Source of the DNA: JBAZOO01 sp041648735
GTDB lineage: Bacteria; Verrucomicrobiota; Lentisphaeria; Oligosphaerales; CAITYL01
Direction of reading: 5' to 3'
Assembly (NCBI GenBank): GCA_041648735.1
Contig: JBAZOO010000007.1
Span: forward strand, 1 to 64,000
Length of the DNA: 64,000 nucleotides
A program made the translations under genes and the position numbers. The notes below the pieces were generated by a model. That model saw nothing but the letters and a program-made list of their open reading frames with translations. It was not told the DNA's origin and did not search any database. Shown here one piece after another: positions 35,544 through 44,429 of this stretch (position 1 is its first letter; each line of letters begins with the position of its first letter).

Positions 35544-36494
35544 TCAGATGGTGGCGGGGGGGAAGGCGGTCACGTCGGCGATTGTGGGGCGGTCGAGCAG
35601 GGTCATGAGCAGGCGGTCGAAGCCGAGGGCGATGCCGCCGCAGGGGGGGATTCCGGCTTCGAGGGCGGCGAGGAACGGTTCGTCGAGCGGATAGATGGGG
35701 CGTCCCTCATGGCGGCGGAAGTCGGCGCAGGCCAGGAAGCGGCGGCGCTGCTCGGTGGGGTCGGTGAGTTCGCCATAGGCGTTGGCCAGTTCCAGGCCGC
35801 CGATGTAGAGTTCCCAGCGTTCGGCGCGGTCGGGGCGGCCGGGGCAGGGGCGGGCGAGGGCGGCGAAGGGCAGGGGATAGTCGCGGAGGATGGTGGGGCG
35901 CCCCCGTCCCAGGTGCGGTTCGACCCGTTCCACCAGGATTTGTTCGAAGCCGGCGGGTTCGCGCATTGCCGCTTCCGGGGTCAGGCCGGCATGGCGTTGG
36001 AAGGCCTCGTCAACCGTCAGTTCCTCCCAGGGGGCGTCGGCATTGATGGTTTCGCCGCGGAAGCGCCACTGTCCGGCCCCGGCCACGGCGTGGGCGGCGG
36101 CGCGGACGAGGGCGACGGTGTCGGCCAGGATGTCGCGGCAGCCGGCATTGGCCCGGTACCATTCGAGCATGGTGAACTCGGGGTGGTGCTGGCGCCCCTC
36201 TTCGCCGCGGCGGAAGCAGGGGCCGATTTGGACGAGGCGCGGGTAGCCGGCCGCCAGGAGCCGCTTCATGTGCAGTTCGGGGGAGGTGCGCAGGAACCAG
36301 TCGCCCGCCGGTTCGGCGTCAATGAATTCCTCCAGGGCCGGCCGGGGCAGGCGGATGGGGGTCTCCACCTCCAGGAAGTCGCGGGCGGCGAAGAACTGGC
36401 GGACGGCCTGGAGCAGGCGCTGCCGGCCGTGGAGGGCTGGGGCGAGGGCGCGCAGGCGTTCCAAGTCGGCGTTGGCGGGGCCAGGCTGGGGCAT
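35544..36494 (-). CDS. epmA: EF-P lysine ligase EpmA (PoxA/GenX)
   Basis: EpmA resembles the catalytic core of class II lysyl-tRNA synthetase and attaches beta-lysine to a lysine of EF-P. The 316-residue protein lacks the tRNA anticodon-binding domain, as expected, and shows motif 2 (IGPCFRRGEEG, HHPEFTMLEWY) and motif 3 (GIALGFDRLLM). It lies 98 bases downstream of efp. The lysine aminomutase EpmB is not in the window. Confidence 0.93.
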   Translation of the reverse strand: MPQPGPANADLERLRALAPALHGRQRLLQAVRQFFAARDFLEVETPIRLPRPALEEFIDAEPAGDWFLRTSPELHMKRLLAAGYPRLVQIGPCFRRGEEGRQHHPEFTMLEWYRANAGCRDILADTVALVRAAAHAVAGAGQWRFRGETINADAPWEELTVDEAFQRHAGLTPEAAMREPAGFEQILVERVEPHLGRGRPTILRDYPLPFAALARPCPGRPDRAERWELYIGGLELANAYGELTDPTEQRRRFLACADFRRHEGRPIYPLDEPFLAALEAGIPPCGGIALGFDRLLMTLLDRPTIADVTAFPPATI

Positions 36495-36592
36495 GGGTCA
36501 GAACCGGCCGCCGCCGGGGCAACCGGCCGGAGATGGGCCAGCCGTCGGCGGCGGATGATGGCGGCGGGGGACGGCTTGCCGGCCGTGGCCCC

Positions 36593-37168
36593 TCATTTCT
36601 TGTTCAGGATGCGCTCGGAGTAGGTGCCGGTGCGGGTGTCGACCTTCACCCAGTCGCCCTCGTTGACGAAGAGGGGGACCTGGATCACGTAGCCGTTGTC
36701 CAGCTTCGCCGGCTTCAGGGTGTTGGTGGCCGTGTCGCCGCGGACGCCCGGCTCGGTGTGGACGATCCGTTTCTCGATGAAGATCGGCAGGGTGACTTCG
36801 ATCGGCTTGTCGTTGTAGAGCAGGATTTCGCAGTTGGCGTTCTCGATCAGGAAGTACTTCCGGTTGCCCAGCACGCTGTTGGGGACGCGGATCTCCTCGT
36901 AGGTCTCGTTGTCGGAGAAGATGAAATCCTCGCCGTCGGCGTAGCTGTAGGTCACTTCCCGGTTGGCGAGGTCGGGGGTGTCCACCTTGTCGGCCGAGCG
37001 CCAGGTCCGGTCCATGGTGCTGCCGCTGATCATGTTCTTGAGCTTGCAACGGTAGAGGGCCTGCCCCTTGCCGGGCTTGCAGAAATCGAAGTCGGTGACG
37101 ACGTACGGCTGGTTGTCGAGTTCGACCTTGGCGCCCTTGCGGAGATCGGAGACGGAGATGGTGGCCAT
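36593..37168 (-). CDS. efp: Elongation factor P
   Basis: EF-P relieves ribosome stalling at proline stretches. The 191-residue protein starts with ATISVSDLRKGAKVELDNQP and has the modification loop CKPGKGQALYRCK, whose central lysine is the EpmA target. The three beta-barrel domains are complete. Several neighbouring proteins are very proline-rich, consistent with dependence on EF-P. A promoter lies about 90 bases upstream. Confidence 0.97.
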   Translation of the reverse strand: MATISVSDLRKGAKVELDNQPYVVTDFDFCKPGKGQALYRCKLKNMISGSTMDRTWRSADKVDTPDLANREVTYSYADGEDFIFSDNETYEEIRVPNSVLGNRKYFLIENANCEILLYNDKPIEVTLPIFIEKRIVHTEPGVRGDTATNTLKPAKLDNGYVIQVPLFVNEGDWVKVDTRTGTYSERILNKK

Positions 37169-37263
37169 GACAGACTTCCTGGAGGTTCGGCCGGCATCCA
37201 GTTGTGCCCGGAAGGGGCGTCGGCCCCGGCATGGGCCAGGCAACGCGGTGCCAGACAGACCCC

Positions 37264-37291
37264 AACATAATTGGACAAAAGGGGAAAACAA
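37264..37291 (-). promoter_or_regulatory. Promoter of efp
   Basis: TTGTTT, 16-base spacer, TATGTT on the minus strand. It overlaps the T-rich tail of the upstream terminator-like hairpin. Confidence 0.4.
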
Positions 37292-37313
37292 GGCCGCTGG
37301 CCGCCCGGCCAGC
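37281..37313 (-). terminator. Terminator-like hairpin after the first UroD-like gene
   Basis: GCTGGCC-GGGC-GGCCAGC on the minus strand, then a broken T-rich run (TTGTTTTCCCCTTTTG). Confidence 0.5.
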
Positions 37314-37362
37314 CCCTCCCCGGCAACGCCTTCCAGGTGGGGTGGCCGCGGCGGCGCGCTGC

Positions 37363-38631
37363 TCACCAGTTGGTGGCGATTTCCTCGCGGGCGAGCTGGA
37401 TCCAGCGGGCAAGGCGCCAGGGTTCGTTGTTGAGGGTATGGACATCCTTCATGATCAGTTCCAGGCGGCAGCCATGGTGCTTGGCCAGCCGGAGGGTGGC
37501 GCGCAGGTCCTGGCGGATGAGTTCCTCGTTGAAGACGCCGGTGCTGATCAGGGTCGGGTTCGGCTTGCGGGAGAAGATGTAGTCGCCGGCGATCGCTTCG
37601 GCCATGATCTCCTGGTTGCAGAGCGGGGCGATGGAGCAGGCGCGGAGGTTGGGCACCTCCTTGACCACCTCCCAGCGGGAGTGGAGCGGTTCGCAGCAGC
37701 CATAGTAGACGAGGCCGGCCTGTTCCGCGAGTTCCTTGTGGTAGGGGAAGATGAACTCGCGGTAGAGGTCGGGGCCGACGCCGACGGTCTCCTGGCTCTC
37801 CAGCAGCAGCCACTGGTCGCGCAGGCGGACGGGGTTGCCGGCCTGCCACTCCGGCGGCGGCAGGCGGCGGGTGTAGCCGATGCCGCCAGAGCCGATGTAG
37901 TCGTTCTCGTTGTTGAGGCTGAACAGCCCTTCGCTTTCCGCCCAGCGGGCGAGGGCGAGGTTGTCGTCGCGCAGGAAGGCGAGGAGCTGGTGCAGCCCTT
38001 CGGGGTCGTCGTACATGAAGAGCATGAGGTTTTCCAGGCCGATGAGGTCAATCGCCTGGATGGTGAGGCCGAAGGTCCACCAGAAGGCGCCGCGGAGGCG
38101 GACGGGGAGGAGGTCGCCGAAGATTTCCTCGAGGCGCCCCTTTTCGCCAAGGGTGGCGGCGCGGTCCACGGCGAAGGTGCGGTGCTTGAGCTTGTGGAAG
38201 TCGGCCTTGATGTCCTTGAGCGGGGCCTCCCAGGAGCGGGCGGTGAGGCTGTCGCCCTCAAGCTGGTGGACGACCGGTTCGACGCCGAAGTTGGTGAAGC
38301 TGGTTTTCCAGGCCAGGTTGAAGGCGGGCTCGAGGACGAAATCGTCCTGCAGCACCTGGAAGCGCCAGAGGTCGTAGCGGAGCTGGTGCTCGACGCCGCG
38401 GGCCCAGGGGTCGGTGCATTGCAGTTCCGGGTTTTCGTTCGGCGCGCCGGGGAACGGGCGGCGGTGGTCGCAGACGCCGCCGGATTCGGCGAGGATCATG
38501 GGGCGGACGGGGGAGCCGTCGTGGAGGGCGTACCAGAGGCGTTTCCGCTCCTGGTTGAGGGGGCTGGCGGCGGCGGCCTGCCGTTGGCGGGCGAGATCGC
38601 GGAGGAGGTTGCGGTCGTGGGCGGAGGGCAT
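37363..38631 (-). CDS. Uroporphyrinogen-decarboxylase-like protein (first copy)
   Basis: The 422-residue protein has UroD/MtaA-superfamily features (PMILAESGG near the N-terminus, GLVYYGCCEPLHSRWEVVKE, ISTGVFNEELIRQDL), a TIM-barrel family that includes methyltransferases with Zn or corrinoid partners. True heme-pathway motifs are absent, so it is not hemE. It is divergent from the AraC regulator. Several PVC bacteria carry many such genes near sugar catabolic loci; the reaction is unknown. Confidence 0.7.
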   Translation of the reverse strand: MPSAHDRNLLRDLARQRQAAAASPLNQERKRLWYALHDGSPVRPMILAESGGVCDHRRPFPGAPNENPELQCTDPWARGVEHQLRYDLWRFQVLQDDFVLEPAFNLAWKTSFTNFGVEPVVHQLEGDSLTARSWEAPLKDIKADFHKLKHRTFAVDRAATLGEKGRLEEIFGDLLPVRLRGAFWWTFGLTIQAIDLIGLENLMLFMYDDPEGLHQLLAFLRDDNLALARWAESEGLFSLNNENDYIGSGGIGYTRRLPPPEWQAGNPVRLRDQWLLLESQETVGVGPDLYREFIFPYHKELAEQAGLVYYGCCEPLHSRWEVVKEVPNLRACSIAPLCNQEIMAEAIAGDYIFSRKPNPTLISTGVFNEELIRQDLRATLRLAKHHGCRLELIMKDVHTLNNEPWRLARWIQLAREEIATNW

Positions 38632-38730
38632 GGCATTTTCTCCCTGGTTGTTTTTTTACACTGGGGCGGCGGCGGCCCGGCGGCTGGGTTTTCGGCTGGC
38701 TGGTGATAGAATACAGCGGTTGGGGGCGGC

Positions 38731-38758
38731 TTGCGTGCCCCTTTCTTCAGTGTAGAAA
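38731..38758 (+). promoter_or_regulatory. Promoter of the AraC-type regulator
   Basis: TTGCGT, 16-base spacer, TAGAAA, 25 bases before the ATG. Confidence 0.5.
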
Positions 38759-38783
38759 GTCATCCTTCGGGAGCCGTTGCGGC

Positions 38784-39677
38784 ATGCGGCAGGAGTTGAT
38801 CCACAATTTTGGGAAGCGGGTGACCGGCCTGCCGCTGCTGCCGGAAGCCGGGCTGCTCTGCAAGTTCACGACGACGCCGCTGGCGCCGCACACGAACCCG
38901 GGGTTCGAGCTGACCTATCTGCTGGCGGGGGAGGTGAGCTGGACGGTCCAGGGCGGGCCGCTGCTGCGGCTGCGCGGCGGCGATTTGGCCATCACCCAGC
39001 CGGCGGCGGTGCATGCCGGCGAATTCGAGGTCATCCAGCCCTGCCGCCTGCTGTGGCTGGTGGTGAACCCGGACGTGCCGGGGGCGGCGGACTACACCCC
39101 GTTCACGGCGGCGGACCTGGAGAGGATCCGGGCGACGCTGGCGGCGGCGGGGAACCGGGTGGTGCGGGCGGTGGAGGGGTTGCGGACGGTGCAGGCCGAA
39201 CTGGAGGAGCTTTTCCGGGAGCCGGCCGCCGGGGCGGATGCGGGCGGGGAATGGCGGCTCCAGCATCTGCGGCTGCTCCTCCTGCGCGGGCTGTTGCACG
39301 CCGTGGAGTCGCTCCGGCGCCACCGGGCGTCGCCGCAACATCCCGCCGTGGCGAAGGCGCTGGCCTACATGGCGGCGCACCTGGAGCGGCCGGTGAACCT
39401 GCCGGCGGTGGCCGCCGCCGCCGGGGTGAGCGGCAGCTACCTGCACCAGCTTTTCCGGACGCACATGGGGCAGACCCCGGCCGACTGCTACAACCGCCTC
39501 CGCATCGGCCGCGCCCGGCGGCTTTTGGCGGAGGGGCGGCTGACGGTCACGGAGATCGCCTTCCGCCTCGGCTACTCCAGCAGCCAGTATTTCGCCCGTG
39601 GCTTCCGCCGCTACACGGGGCTGGCCCCCGGCGAGTACCGCCGCCGCCACTCCGGCGGCCCGCCGCCGGAAGGCTGA
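38784..39677 (+). CDS. AraC-family transcription regulator with cupin sensor
   Basis: The 297-residue protein has an N-terminal cupin-like sugar-binding domain (FELTYLLAGEVSWTVQGG, LAITQPAAVHAGEFEV) and a C-terminal double HTH (LPAVAAAAGVSGSYLHQLFR, ITVTEIAFRLGYSS-like region, YFARGFRRYTGLAPGEYR). It lies between a divergent UroD-like gene and the GntR/LacI hybrid, so it probably controls this cluster. The start was placed at the ATG following CGGGAG. Confidence 0.88.
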   Translation: MRQELIHNFGKRVTGLPLLPEAGLLCKFTTTPLAPHTNPGFELTYLLAGEVSWTVQGGPLLRLRGGDLAITQPAAVHAGEFEVIQPCRLLWLVVNPDVPGAADYTPFTAADLERIRATLAAAGNRVVRAVEGLRTVQAELEELFREPAAGADAGGEWRLQHLRLLLLRGLLHAVESLRRHRASPQHPAVAKALAYMAAHLERPVNLPAVAAAAGVSGSYLHQLFRTHMGQTPADCYNRLRIGRARRLLAEGRLTVTEIAFRLGYSSSQYFARGFRRYTGLAPGEYRRRHSGGPPPEG

Positions 39678-39713
39678 CTGGCCGGCCCCACTGGCGGCGG
39701 CGCCACCGGCGGC

Positions 39714-39732
39714 TATAGTTGTACCAGTACAG
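39714..39732 (+). promoter_or_regulatory. -10 element overlapped by an AraR-like operator
   Basis: TATAGT (39714-39719) is followed by TTGTAC-CA-GTACAG (39719-39732), a near-perfect dyad similar to the TTGTAC/GTACAA half-sites of GntR/LacI-hybrid repressors such as AraR. It is 31 bases before the regulator's own ATG, suggesting autorepression. The -35 is poor. Confidence 0.6.
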
Positions 39733-39762
39733 CTTTAGACTGTTCTGGCACAGGAGGGCGGC

Positions 39763-40857
39763 ATGGCAACGGCGGACAGGCACAATCCCATCCGGGAACG
39801 GCTGCTGGCGAAGCTGCGCGCCGGCGGCGACTGGCGGCCCGGCGACAAGCTGCCCGGCGGCCGCGAACTCGCCCGCGTCTTCCAGTGCAGTCCAGTGACC
39901 ATGGACGGGGTGCTGCGCGGCCTGGCGGCCCAGGGGTTCCTCCGCCGGGAGGCGCGCCAGGGGACCTTTGTCGCCCCGCACGAGGGGTGGGGCAAGGCGG
40001 AAACTGGCCGCGCCAGCGGCCGGCTGGCCGGCATCCTGGCCACCTTCCCGGAAGAGATTTTGCAGGCGGCGGAAGCGGAGCTGCACCGGCAGGGGTGCGG
40101 CGCGCTGGTGCGCTGCACCGGGGCGGACCTGGCGGCGGCGCTGAAGGCGGTGGCGGAGCTGGTTGCCCGCGGCGTCCGCGGCTTCATCTGGTCCCCCCTC
40201 TCCACTCCGGACTATGCCGGGGACAACGACCGGCTGGCGGCGGCGCTGCTGGGGACCGGGCTTCCCGCCGTCGCCGTTGACCGTTATCCGGAAGGTGTTG
40301 AGGTCAACAGCGTCGTTTCGGACAATGCTTCGGCCGCCGCCCTGCTCACCCGGCACCTGCTCGGCCTGGGGCACCGCCGCATCGGCCTGGTCCGGCATTT
40401 GTCCGGGAGCACGGCGCGGGATCGGCAGCGCGGCTGGGAAAGCGCCCTGGCGGCGGCCGGCGTCGCCCCGGCGCCGGCGCTGGTGCTGGCCGTTCCGCAT
40501 GACCTGCCCGGCGAAGAGCTGGTGCGGCGGGTGCGGCAATGGCTGCGCGACACGCACCCCACCGCGGTCTGGAGCATTGCCGGTTTGCCGCTCGGCGCCG
40601 CCGTGCTCGCCGCCGCCCAGGCGGAGCGGCTGTCCATTCCGCAAGACCTTTCCTTTGCGACCTTTGACGAAGTCATCGCCCCTTTTCCCGTCACCCGCAT
40701 CCTCCAGCCGCTGGCGGAGACCGGCCGTCGTGCCGCCGCCCTGCTCCGCGGGGAAATGGAGAAACCCTCCGGCGAGATTCACCGCGTCATCCTGCGCTGC
40801 ACGCTGCGGGAAGGCGCGTCCTGCCGGCCACTGCACCCAAGGAACAGCACCACATGA
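39763..40857 (+). CDS. GntR-HTH/LacI-sensor hybrid repressor (AraR type)
   Basis: The 364-residue protein has an N-terminal winged helix (DKLPGGRELARVFQCSPVTM, GFLRREARQGTFV) and a periplasmic-binding-like effector domain (LGHRRIGLVRHLSG, FDEVIAPFPVTRILQPLAE), the AraR layout. AGGAGGG precedes the ATG. It overlaps the second mannosidase gene by four bases, so it very likely regulates it in response to a sugar. Confidence 0.88.
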   Translation: MATADRHNPIRERLLAKLRAGGDWRPGDKLPGGRELARVFQCSPVTMDGVLRGLAAQGFLRREARQGTFVAPHEGWGKAETGRASGRLAGILATFPEEILQAAEAELHRQGCGALVRCTGADLAAALKAVAELVARGVRGFIWSPLSTPDYAGDNDRLAAALLGTGLPAVAVDRYPEGVEVNSVVSDNASAAALLTRHLLGLGHRRIGLVRHLSGSTARDRQRGWESALAAAGVAPAPALVLAVPHDLPGEELVRRVRQWLRDTHPTAVWSIAGLPLGAAVLAAAQAERLSIPQDLSFATFDEVIAPFPVTRILQPLAETGRRAAALLRGEMEKPSGEIHRVILRCTLREGASCRPLHPRNSTT

Positions 40858-43013
40858 GCACCACCCGCCCCGTCGTCACCGTCCACATGATCGGCAATGC
40901 CCACCTGGATCCCATCTGGCTCTGGGGCTGGCAGGCCGGCCTGGACGAGGCGCTGGCCACCTGCCGCACCGCCTGCGACCTGCTTGACCACTACCCCGAG
41001 TTCATCTTCACCCGCGGCGAAGCGTGGGTCTACCAGCAGGTTGCGGAGATTGACCCGGCGCTGTCCGCCCGCATCAAGCGCCACGTCGCCGCCGGCCGCT
41101 GGGAGATCGCCGGCGGCTGGTGGCTGCAGCCGGATTGCAACCTCCCCTCGGGCAACGGGTTCGAGCAGCAGATCGCCACCGGGAAGCGGTTCTTCCTGAA
41201 GGAGTTCGGCCAGTTCCCGGACTACGGCTACAACGTGGACAGCTTCGGGCATGCCGCCACTTTGCCAGGATTCATGCATGCCGCCGGCCAGCGCTTCTAC
41301 GTCATGATGCGGCCGCAGGAACATGAATGCCGGCTGCCGGCGCGGCTGTTCCGCTGGCGCGGCGAGGCCACGGGGCCGGAAGTCATCACCTTCCGCATCG
41401 CCGAGAGCTACACCTTCGGCCCCGCGCTCACGGAAAGCAACATCCTCCGGGCCTGCACGGAACTGCCGGAAGGCGTCACCGACACCATGTGCTTCTACGG
41501 CGTCGGCGACCATGGCGGCGGCCCGACGGCGGAACTCATCGAGTGGATCCAGGCCCACCGCGACACGGTGCCCGGCTGCCGGCTGGTCTTCTCCTCGCCG
41601 GCGCGCTTCTTCGCGGCAGTGGCCAGGCAGGCGGCCGCCCTGCCGCTGGTCACCGGCGAATTGCAGCACCATGCCATTGGCTGCTACAGCGTCCTGCGCA
41701 GCGTCAAGACTGGCATCCGGCAGGCCGAACATCGGCTGCGGCAGGCCGAACTCATGGCCGCCGCCGTGCCGGGCGCGGACACCCCTGCCGGCCGCCGCCT
41801 CGAAGAGGGCTGGCGCCAGGTCGCCTTCGCCCATTTCCATGACATCATGGGCGGGACCTGCGTCCCTTCCGCCTACCCGCAGGTCCACGCCCGGCTCGGG
41901 ACGGCGCTCCACACGGCGGACGAACTCTTGCAGATCGAGTTCCGCCGGAAACTGCACACCCTCCCCGACGCCCCGCGGCAGCGGCTCGTGCTCGGCAACC
42001 CCTCCGATGCGGAGTTCGCGGGCCACGCGGAATGCGAGCCGTGGACGCAGTGGCGGAGCTGGTCGCCCGAATGGAACCTGCTGGACGGCGCGGGGAAGCC
42101 GGTGCCGTTCCAGTTGCTCCCGCCGGAATCGGCCGGCGGCGTCATCCCGCGCCTGCTCTTCCCGGTCCGCCTCGCGCCGGGCGGCATCGAGGCGTTCCAG
42201 ATCGCCACCGACGGCCCCGCCCCGGCCGTGCCGCCGCCGATGGACGTCGCCGGGGACGCCATCCGCGCCGCGGGCGGCGTCGGCCTCAGGCTTGGCGCCA
42301 CCGGCGGCCTGCGGCTGGGGGAGGGGGTGGAGTTGCCGCTGCCCTCCTTGGCGCTGGTGGATGACCGCAGCGACAACTGGTCGCACGGCATTGATGCCTT
42401 TCCGGAGGGGCCGGTCACTTCGGCGTCCTGGAACGAGCCCTGCGTCATGATCCGGGGGGCGCTGCTCTCCAGCCTCTTGCAGACCGGCCGGATTGGCAAC
42501 AGCACGCTGCGCGCCGAATGGCGGGTCTTCGCCGGCGAGCCGTTCGTCGAACTGAAGCTGACCGTCCACTGGATGGAAACGATGAAGCTGCTGAAGCTGG
42601 TCTGGCCGCTGGCCGGCGCGCCCGGCACCCGGCGGGACGGCATCGCCGGCGGCAGCCTGATCCGGGAGAATGACGGCAAGGAGCGGCCGCTGCGCGACTG
42701 GACGCTGGTGGCAGGGAACGGCCCGGCGCCGGCCGTCGGCGTGGCCTGCCCGGAAGTCTTTGCCCTCGACGGCACCCCGTGGCGGTTGCGGTTCACCTTG
42801 CTGCGCAGCCCGGTCATGACGCACCACGACCCGAACCACGGCACGGCGCTCAACGGCATCCACGCCGACCAGGGCGTCCATGAATTCCGCTTCCGCTTCT
42901 TTGCCGGCGCCGGCGCCACGGCGGCACGGCTGGAGCGGGACGCGCTCATGCTCCAGCGGCCCCTGGCCGTCGCCGACTTCACCCGCGGCATGCCCCGCCG
43001 GATCGGAATGTGA
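40854..43013 (+). CDS. Short GH38 alpha-mannosidase-like enzyme
   Basis: The 719-residue protein has GH38 landmarks: GNAHLDPIWLWGW (metal ligands), NVDSFGHAATLPGF with the nucleophile Asp, GVGDHGGGPT and AHFHDIMGGTC. It is about 300 residues shorter than the other mannosidase, with shorter flanking beta-domains, as in some bacterial relatives of narrow specificity. No signal peptide is seen. It is coupled to the upstream repressor. The last 96 bases of gene and flank are repeated at 44252-44347. Confidence 0.88.
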   Translation: MSTTRPVVTVHMIGNAHLDPIWLWGWQAGLDEALATCRTACDLLDHYPEFIFTRGEAWVYQQVAEIDPALSARIKRHVAAGRWEIAGGWWLQPDCNLPSGNGFEQQIATGKRFFLKEFGQFPDYGYNVDSFGHAATLPGFMHAAGQRFYVMMRPQEHECRLPARLFRWRGEATGPEVITFRIAESYTFGPALTESNILRACTELPEGVTDTMCFYGVGDHGGGPTAELIEWIQAHRDTVPGCRLVFSSPARFFAAVARQAAALPLVTGELQHHAIGCYSVLRSVKTGIRQAEHRLRQAELMAAAVPGADTPAGRRLEEGWRQVAFAHFHDIMGGTCVPSAYPQVHARLGTALHTADELLQIEFRRKLHTLPDAPRQRLVLGNPSDAEFAGHAECEPWTQWRSWSPEWNLLDGAGKPVPFQLLPPESAGGVIPRLLFPVRLAPGGIEAFQIATDGPAPAVPPPMDVAGDAIRAAGGVGLRLGATGGLRLGEGVELPLPSLALVDDRSDNWSHGIDAFPEGPVTSASWNEPCVMIRGALLSSLLQTGRIGNSTLRAEWRVFAGEPFVELKLTVHWMETMKLLKLVWPLAGAPGTRRDGIAGGSLIRENDGKERPLRDWTLVAGNGPAPAVGVACPEVFALDGTPWRLRFTLLRSPVMTHHDPNHGTALNGIHADQGVHEFRFRFFAGAGATAARLERDALMLQRPLAVADFTRGMPRRIGM

Positions 43014-43016
43014 GGC
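42921..43016 (+). repeat. 96-bp direct repeat, copy 1 (mannosidase 3' end)
   Basis: It covers the last 31 codons (including the stop) of the mannosidase plus three bases. Copy 2 at 44252-44347 differs at one base (TTC to CTC, Phe to Leu). Confidence 0.95.
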
Positions 43017-43020
43017 ACCC

Positions 43021-44139
43021 ATGAAAACTGCAAATTCAGCGTATCGCGAGCGGTTTGCCCGGACCTTGGCGCACCAGTCGGTGGATCGGCCGCCCATGGA
43101 TCTTGGCGCTTCGGACATGACCGGGATTGACGGGGCGCCGCGGCGCCTGGCCCCGCTGCTGGGCATCGCCCCCGGCGGCACGGCGGCGGAGACGGACGAG
43201 GCCGTGTTGCAGGCCCTCGACATTGACATCCGCGGCGTGGGTGGCATTCTGGCGCCCCAAGGCACGCAGGCGCGGCAGCTTTCCCCAACGGAACAGGTGG
43301 ACGCCTGGGGCATCCGCTACGCCTGGAACGGACACCATTACGAAATGGTGGGGTATCCGTTGGCCGGCGCCACGCTGGCGGATCTGGAACGCTATCCGTG
43401 GCCCGACCCGGAACGCCTTGACCCACGGCAGCTCGCGGCCATCCGGGAACAGGCGCGCCGGCTGCGGGAGGAAACGCCGTACGTCGTCTGCGGCCGTCAT
43501 CCCTGCTATGGCATCATGGAGCTGGGGTGCTGGATGTGCGGGTTCGACGATTTTCTCTATCGCCTGGCCGCCGAGCCGGAATTTGTCCAGCGCTTCTTCG
43601 AGATCATCCTGAACTATCAGCGGCGCGTGATTGACGTGTATTACGGCGCCATCGGGCCGTACCTGCATTTCACGACCAGCGGCGACGATTTCGGCACCCA
43701 GAAAGGCCCGTTCCTGTCGCCGGCCATGTTCAGCGAGCTGGTGGCGCCGTACCTGGAGCGCCGCATCCAGGCGACCCGCCAGCACACGGATGCCACGTTC
43801 TTCCATCATTCCTGCGGCGGCATCCGGCCGCTGATCCCTGAATTGATCCGCATCGGGGTGCAGATCCTCAATCCCATTCAACCCGGGGCCGTCGGCATGG
43901 AACCCGAGGCGCTCAAAGCGGAATTTGGGGGGCGCCTGACCTTCTATGGCGGCGTAGACACGCAGCATCTGCTGCGCGAAGGAACGCCGGACGAAGTGGC
44001 CGGCACCGTCCGCAGCCTTATCCGGACGCTCGGGGCGGACGGCGGCTATGTCCTCTCGGCCGCGCACACGCTCCAGGAGGATGTGCCGGAGGCAAACATT
44101 CTGGCGCTCTACCGGGCCGGCCGGGAGATGGCGCGGTAA
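43021..44139 (+). CDS. Uroporphyrinogen-decarboxylase-like protein (second copy)
   Basis: The 372-residue protein shows UroD-superfamily strings: RFARTLAHQSVDRPPMDLGA, the Zn-site-like HHSCGGIRPLIPELI, ILNPIQPGAVGMEPEALK and FYGGVDTQHLLREGTPDEV. This is the MtaA/CmuA-like methyltransferase branch rather than heme synthesis. It starts 7 bases after the mannosidase stop, with GAGG upstream, and is bracketed by the 96-bp direct repeat. Its codon use is slightly less GC-biased than that of its neighbours. Confidence 0.8.
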   Translation: MKTANSAYRERFARTLAHQSVDRPPMDLGASDMTGIDGAPRRLAPLLGIAPGGTAAETDEAVLQALDIDIRGVGGILAPQGTQARQLSPTEQVDAWGIRYAWNGHHYEMVGYPLAGATLADLERYPWPDPERLDPRQLAAIREQARRLREETPYVVCGRHPCYGIMELGCWMCGFDDFLYRLAAEPEFVQRFFEIILNYQRRVIDVYYGAIGPYLHFTTSGDDFGTQKGPFLSPAMFSELVAPYLERRIQATRQHTDATFFHHSCGGIRPLIPELIRIGVQILNPIQPGAVGMEPEALKAEFGGRLTFYGGVDTQHLLREGTPDEVAGTVRSLIRTLGADGGYVLSAAHTLQEDVPEANILALYRAGREMAR

Positions 44140-44429
44140 CCGGATCCATTCATGAACCGCTTCACGGGATGCCGCGGCCTTGTCTTCCTTCAGGCTCCGG
44201 GACAACCGCCCGACATAAAGCCAATAACTGTTGGTGTCGGAAAGCTGCCCCGCGGCACGGCTGGAGCGGGACGCGCTCATGCTCCAGCGGCCCCTGGCCG
44301 TCGCCGACCTCACCCGCGGCATGCCCCGCCGGATCGGAATGTGAGGCGGCCGCCCCGCCCAGCCCGCCGGATTGCATTCGCGGTTTGACGGCCTACATAT
44401 TCCCTGATTGGGATTCGTTTTTTTTGGGA
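44140..44429. other. Intergenic region carrying the duplicated mannosidase tail
   Basis: About 110 bases of unremarkable sequence precede copy 2 of the 96-bp repeat. Apart from that copy no gene is seen before the DUF4175-like gene. ORFs reading through the repeat are by-products of the duplication. Confidence 0.7.
44252..44347 (+). repeat. 96-bp direct repeat, copy 2 (detached mannosidase 3' end)
   Basis: 95 of 96 bases match the end of the mannosidase gene (42921-43016), including its stop codon. It is an untranslatable fragment without a start. Confidence 0.95.

Noticed and set aside
37363..38631. hemE (heme uroporphyrinogen decarboxylase)
   Set aside because: Key hemE signatures are missing, and the gene sits in a sugar-regulated cluster; only superfamily membership is supported.
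44169..44429. Upstream extension of the DUF4175-like ORF through the 96-bp repeat
   Set aside because: The extension translates the duplicated mannosidase tail in a different frame and lies before the first membrane helix; it is a by-product of the duplication.
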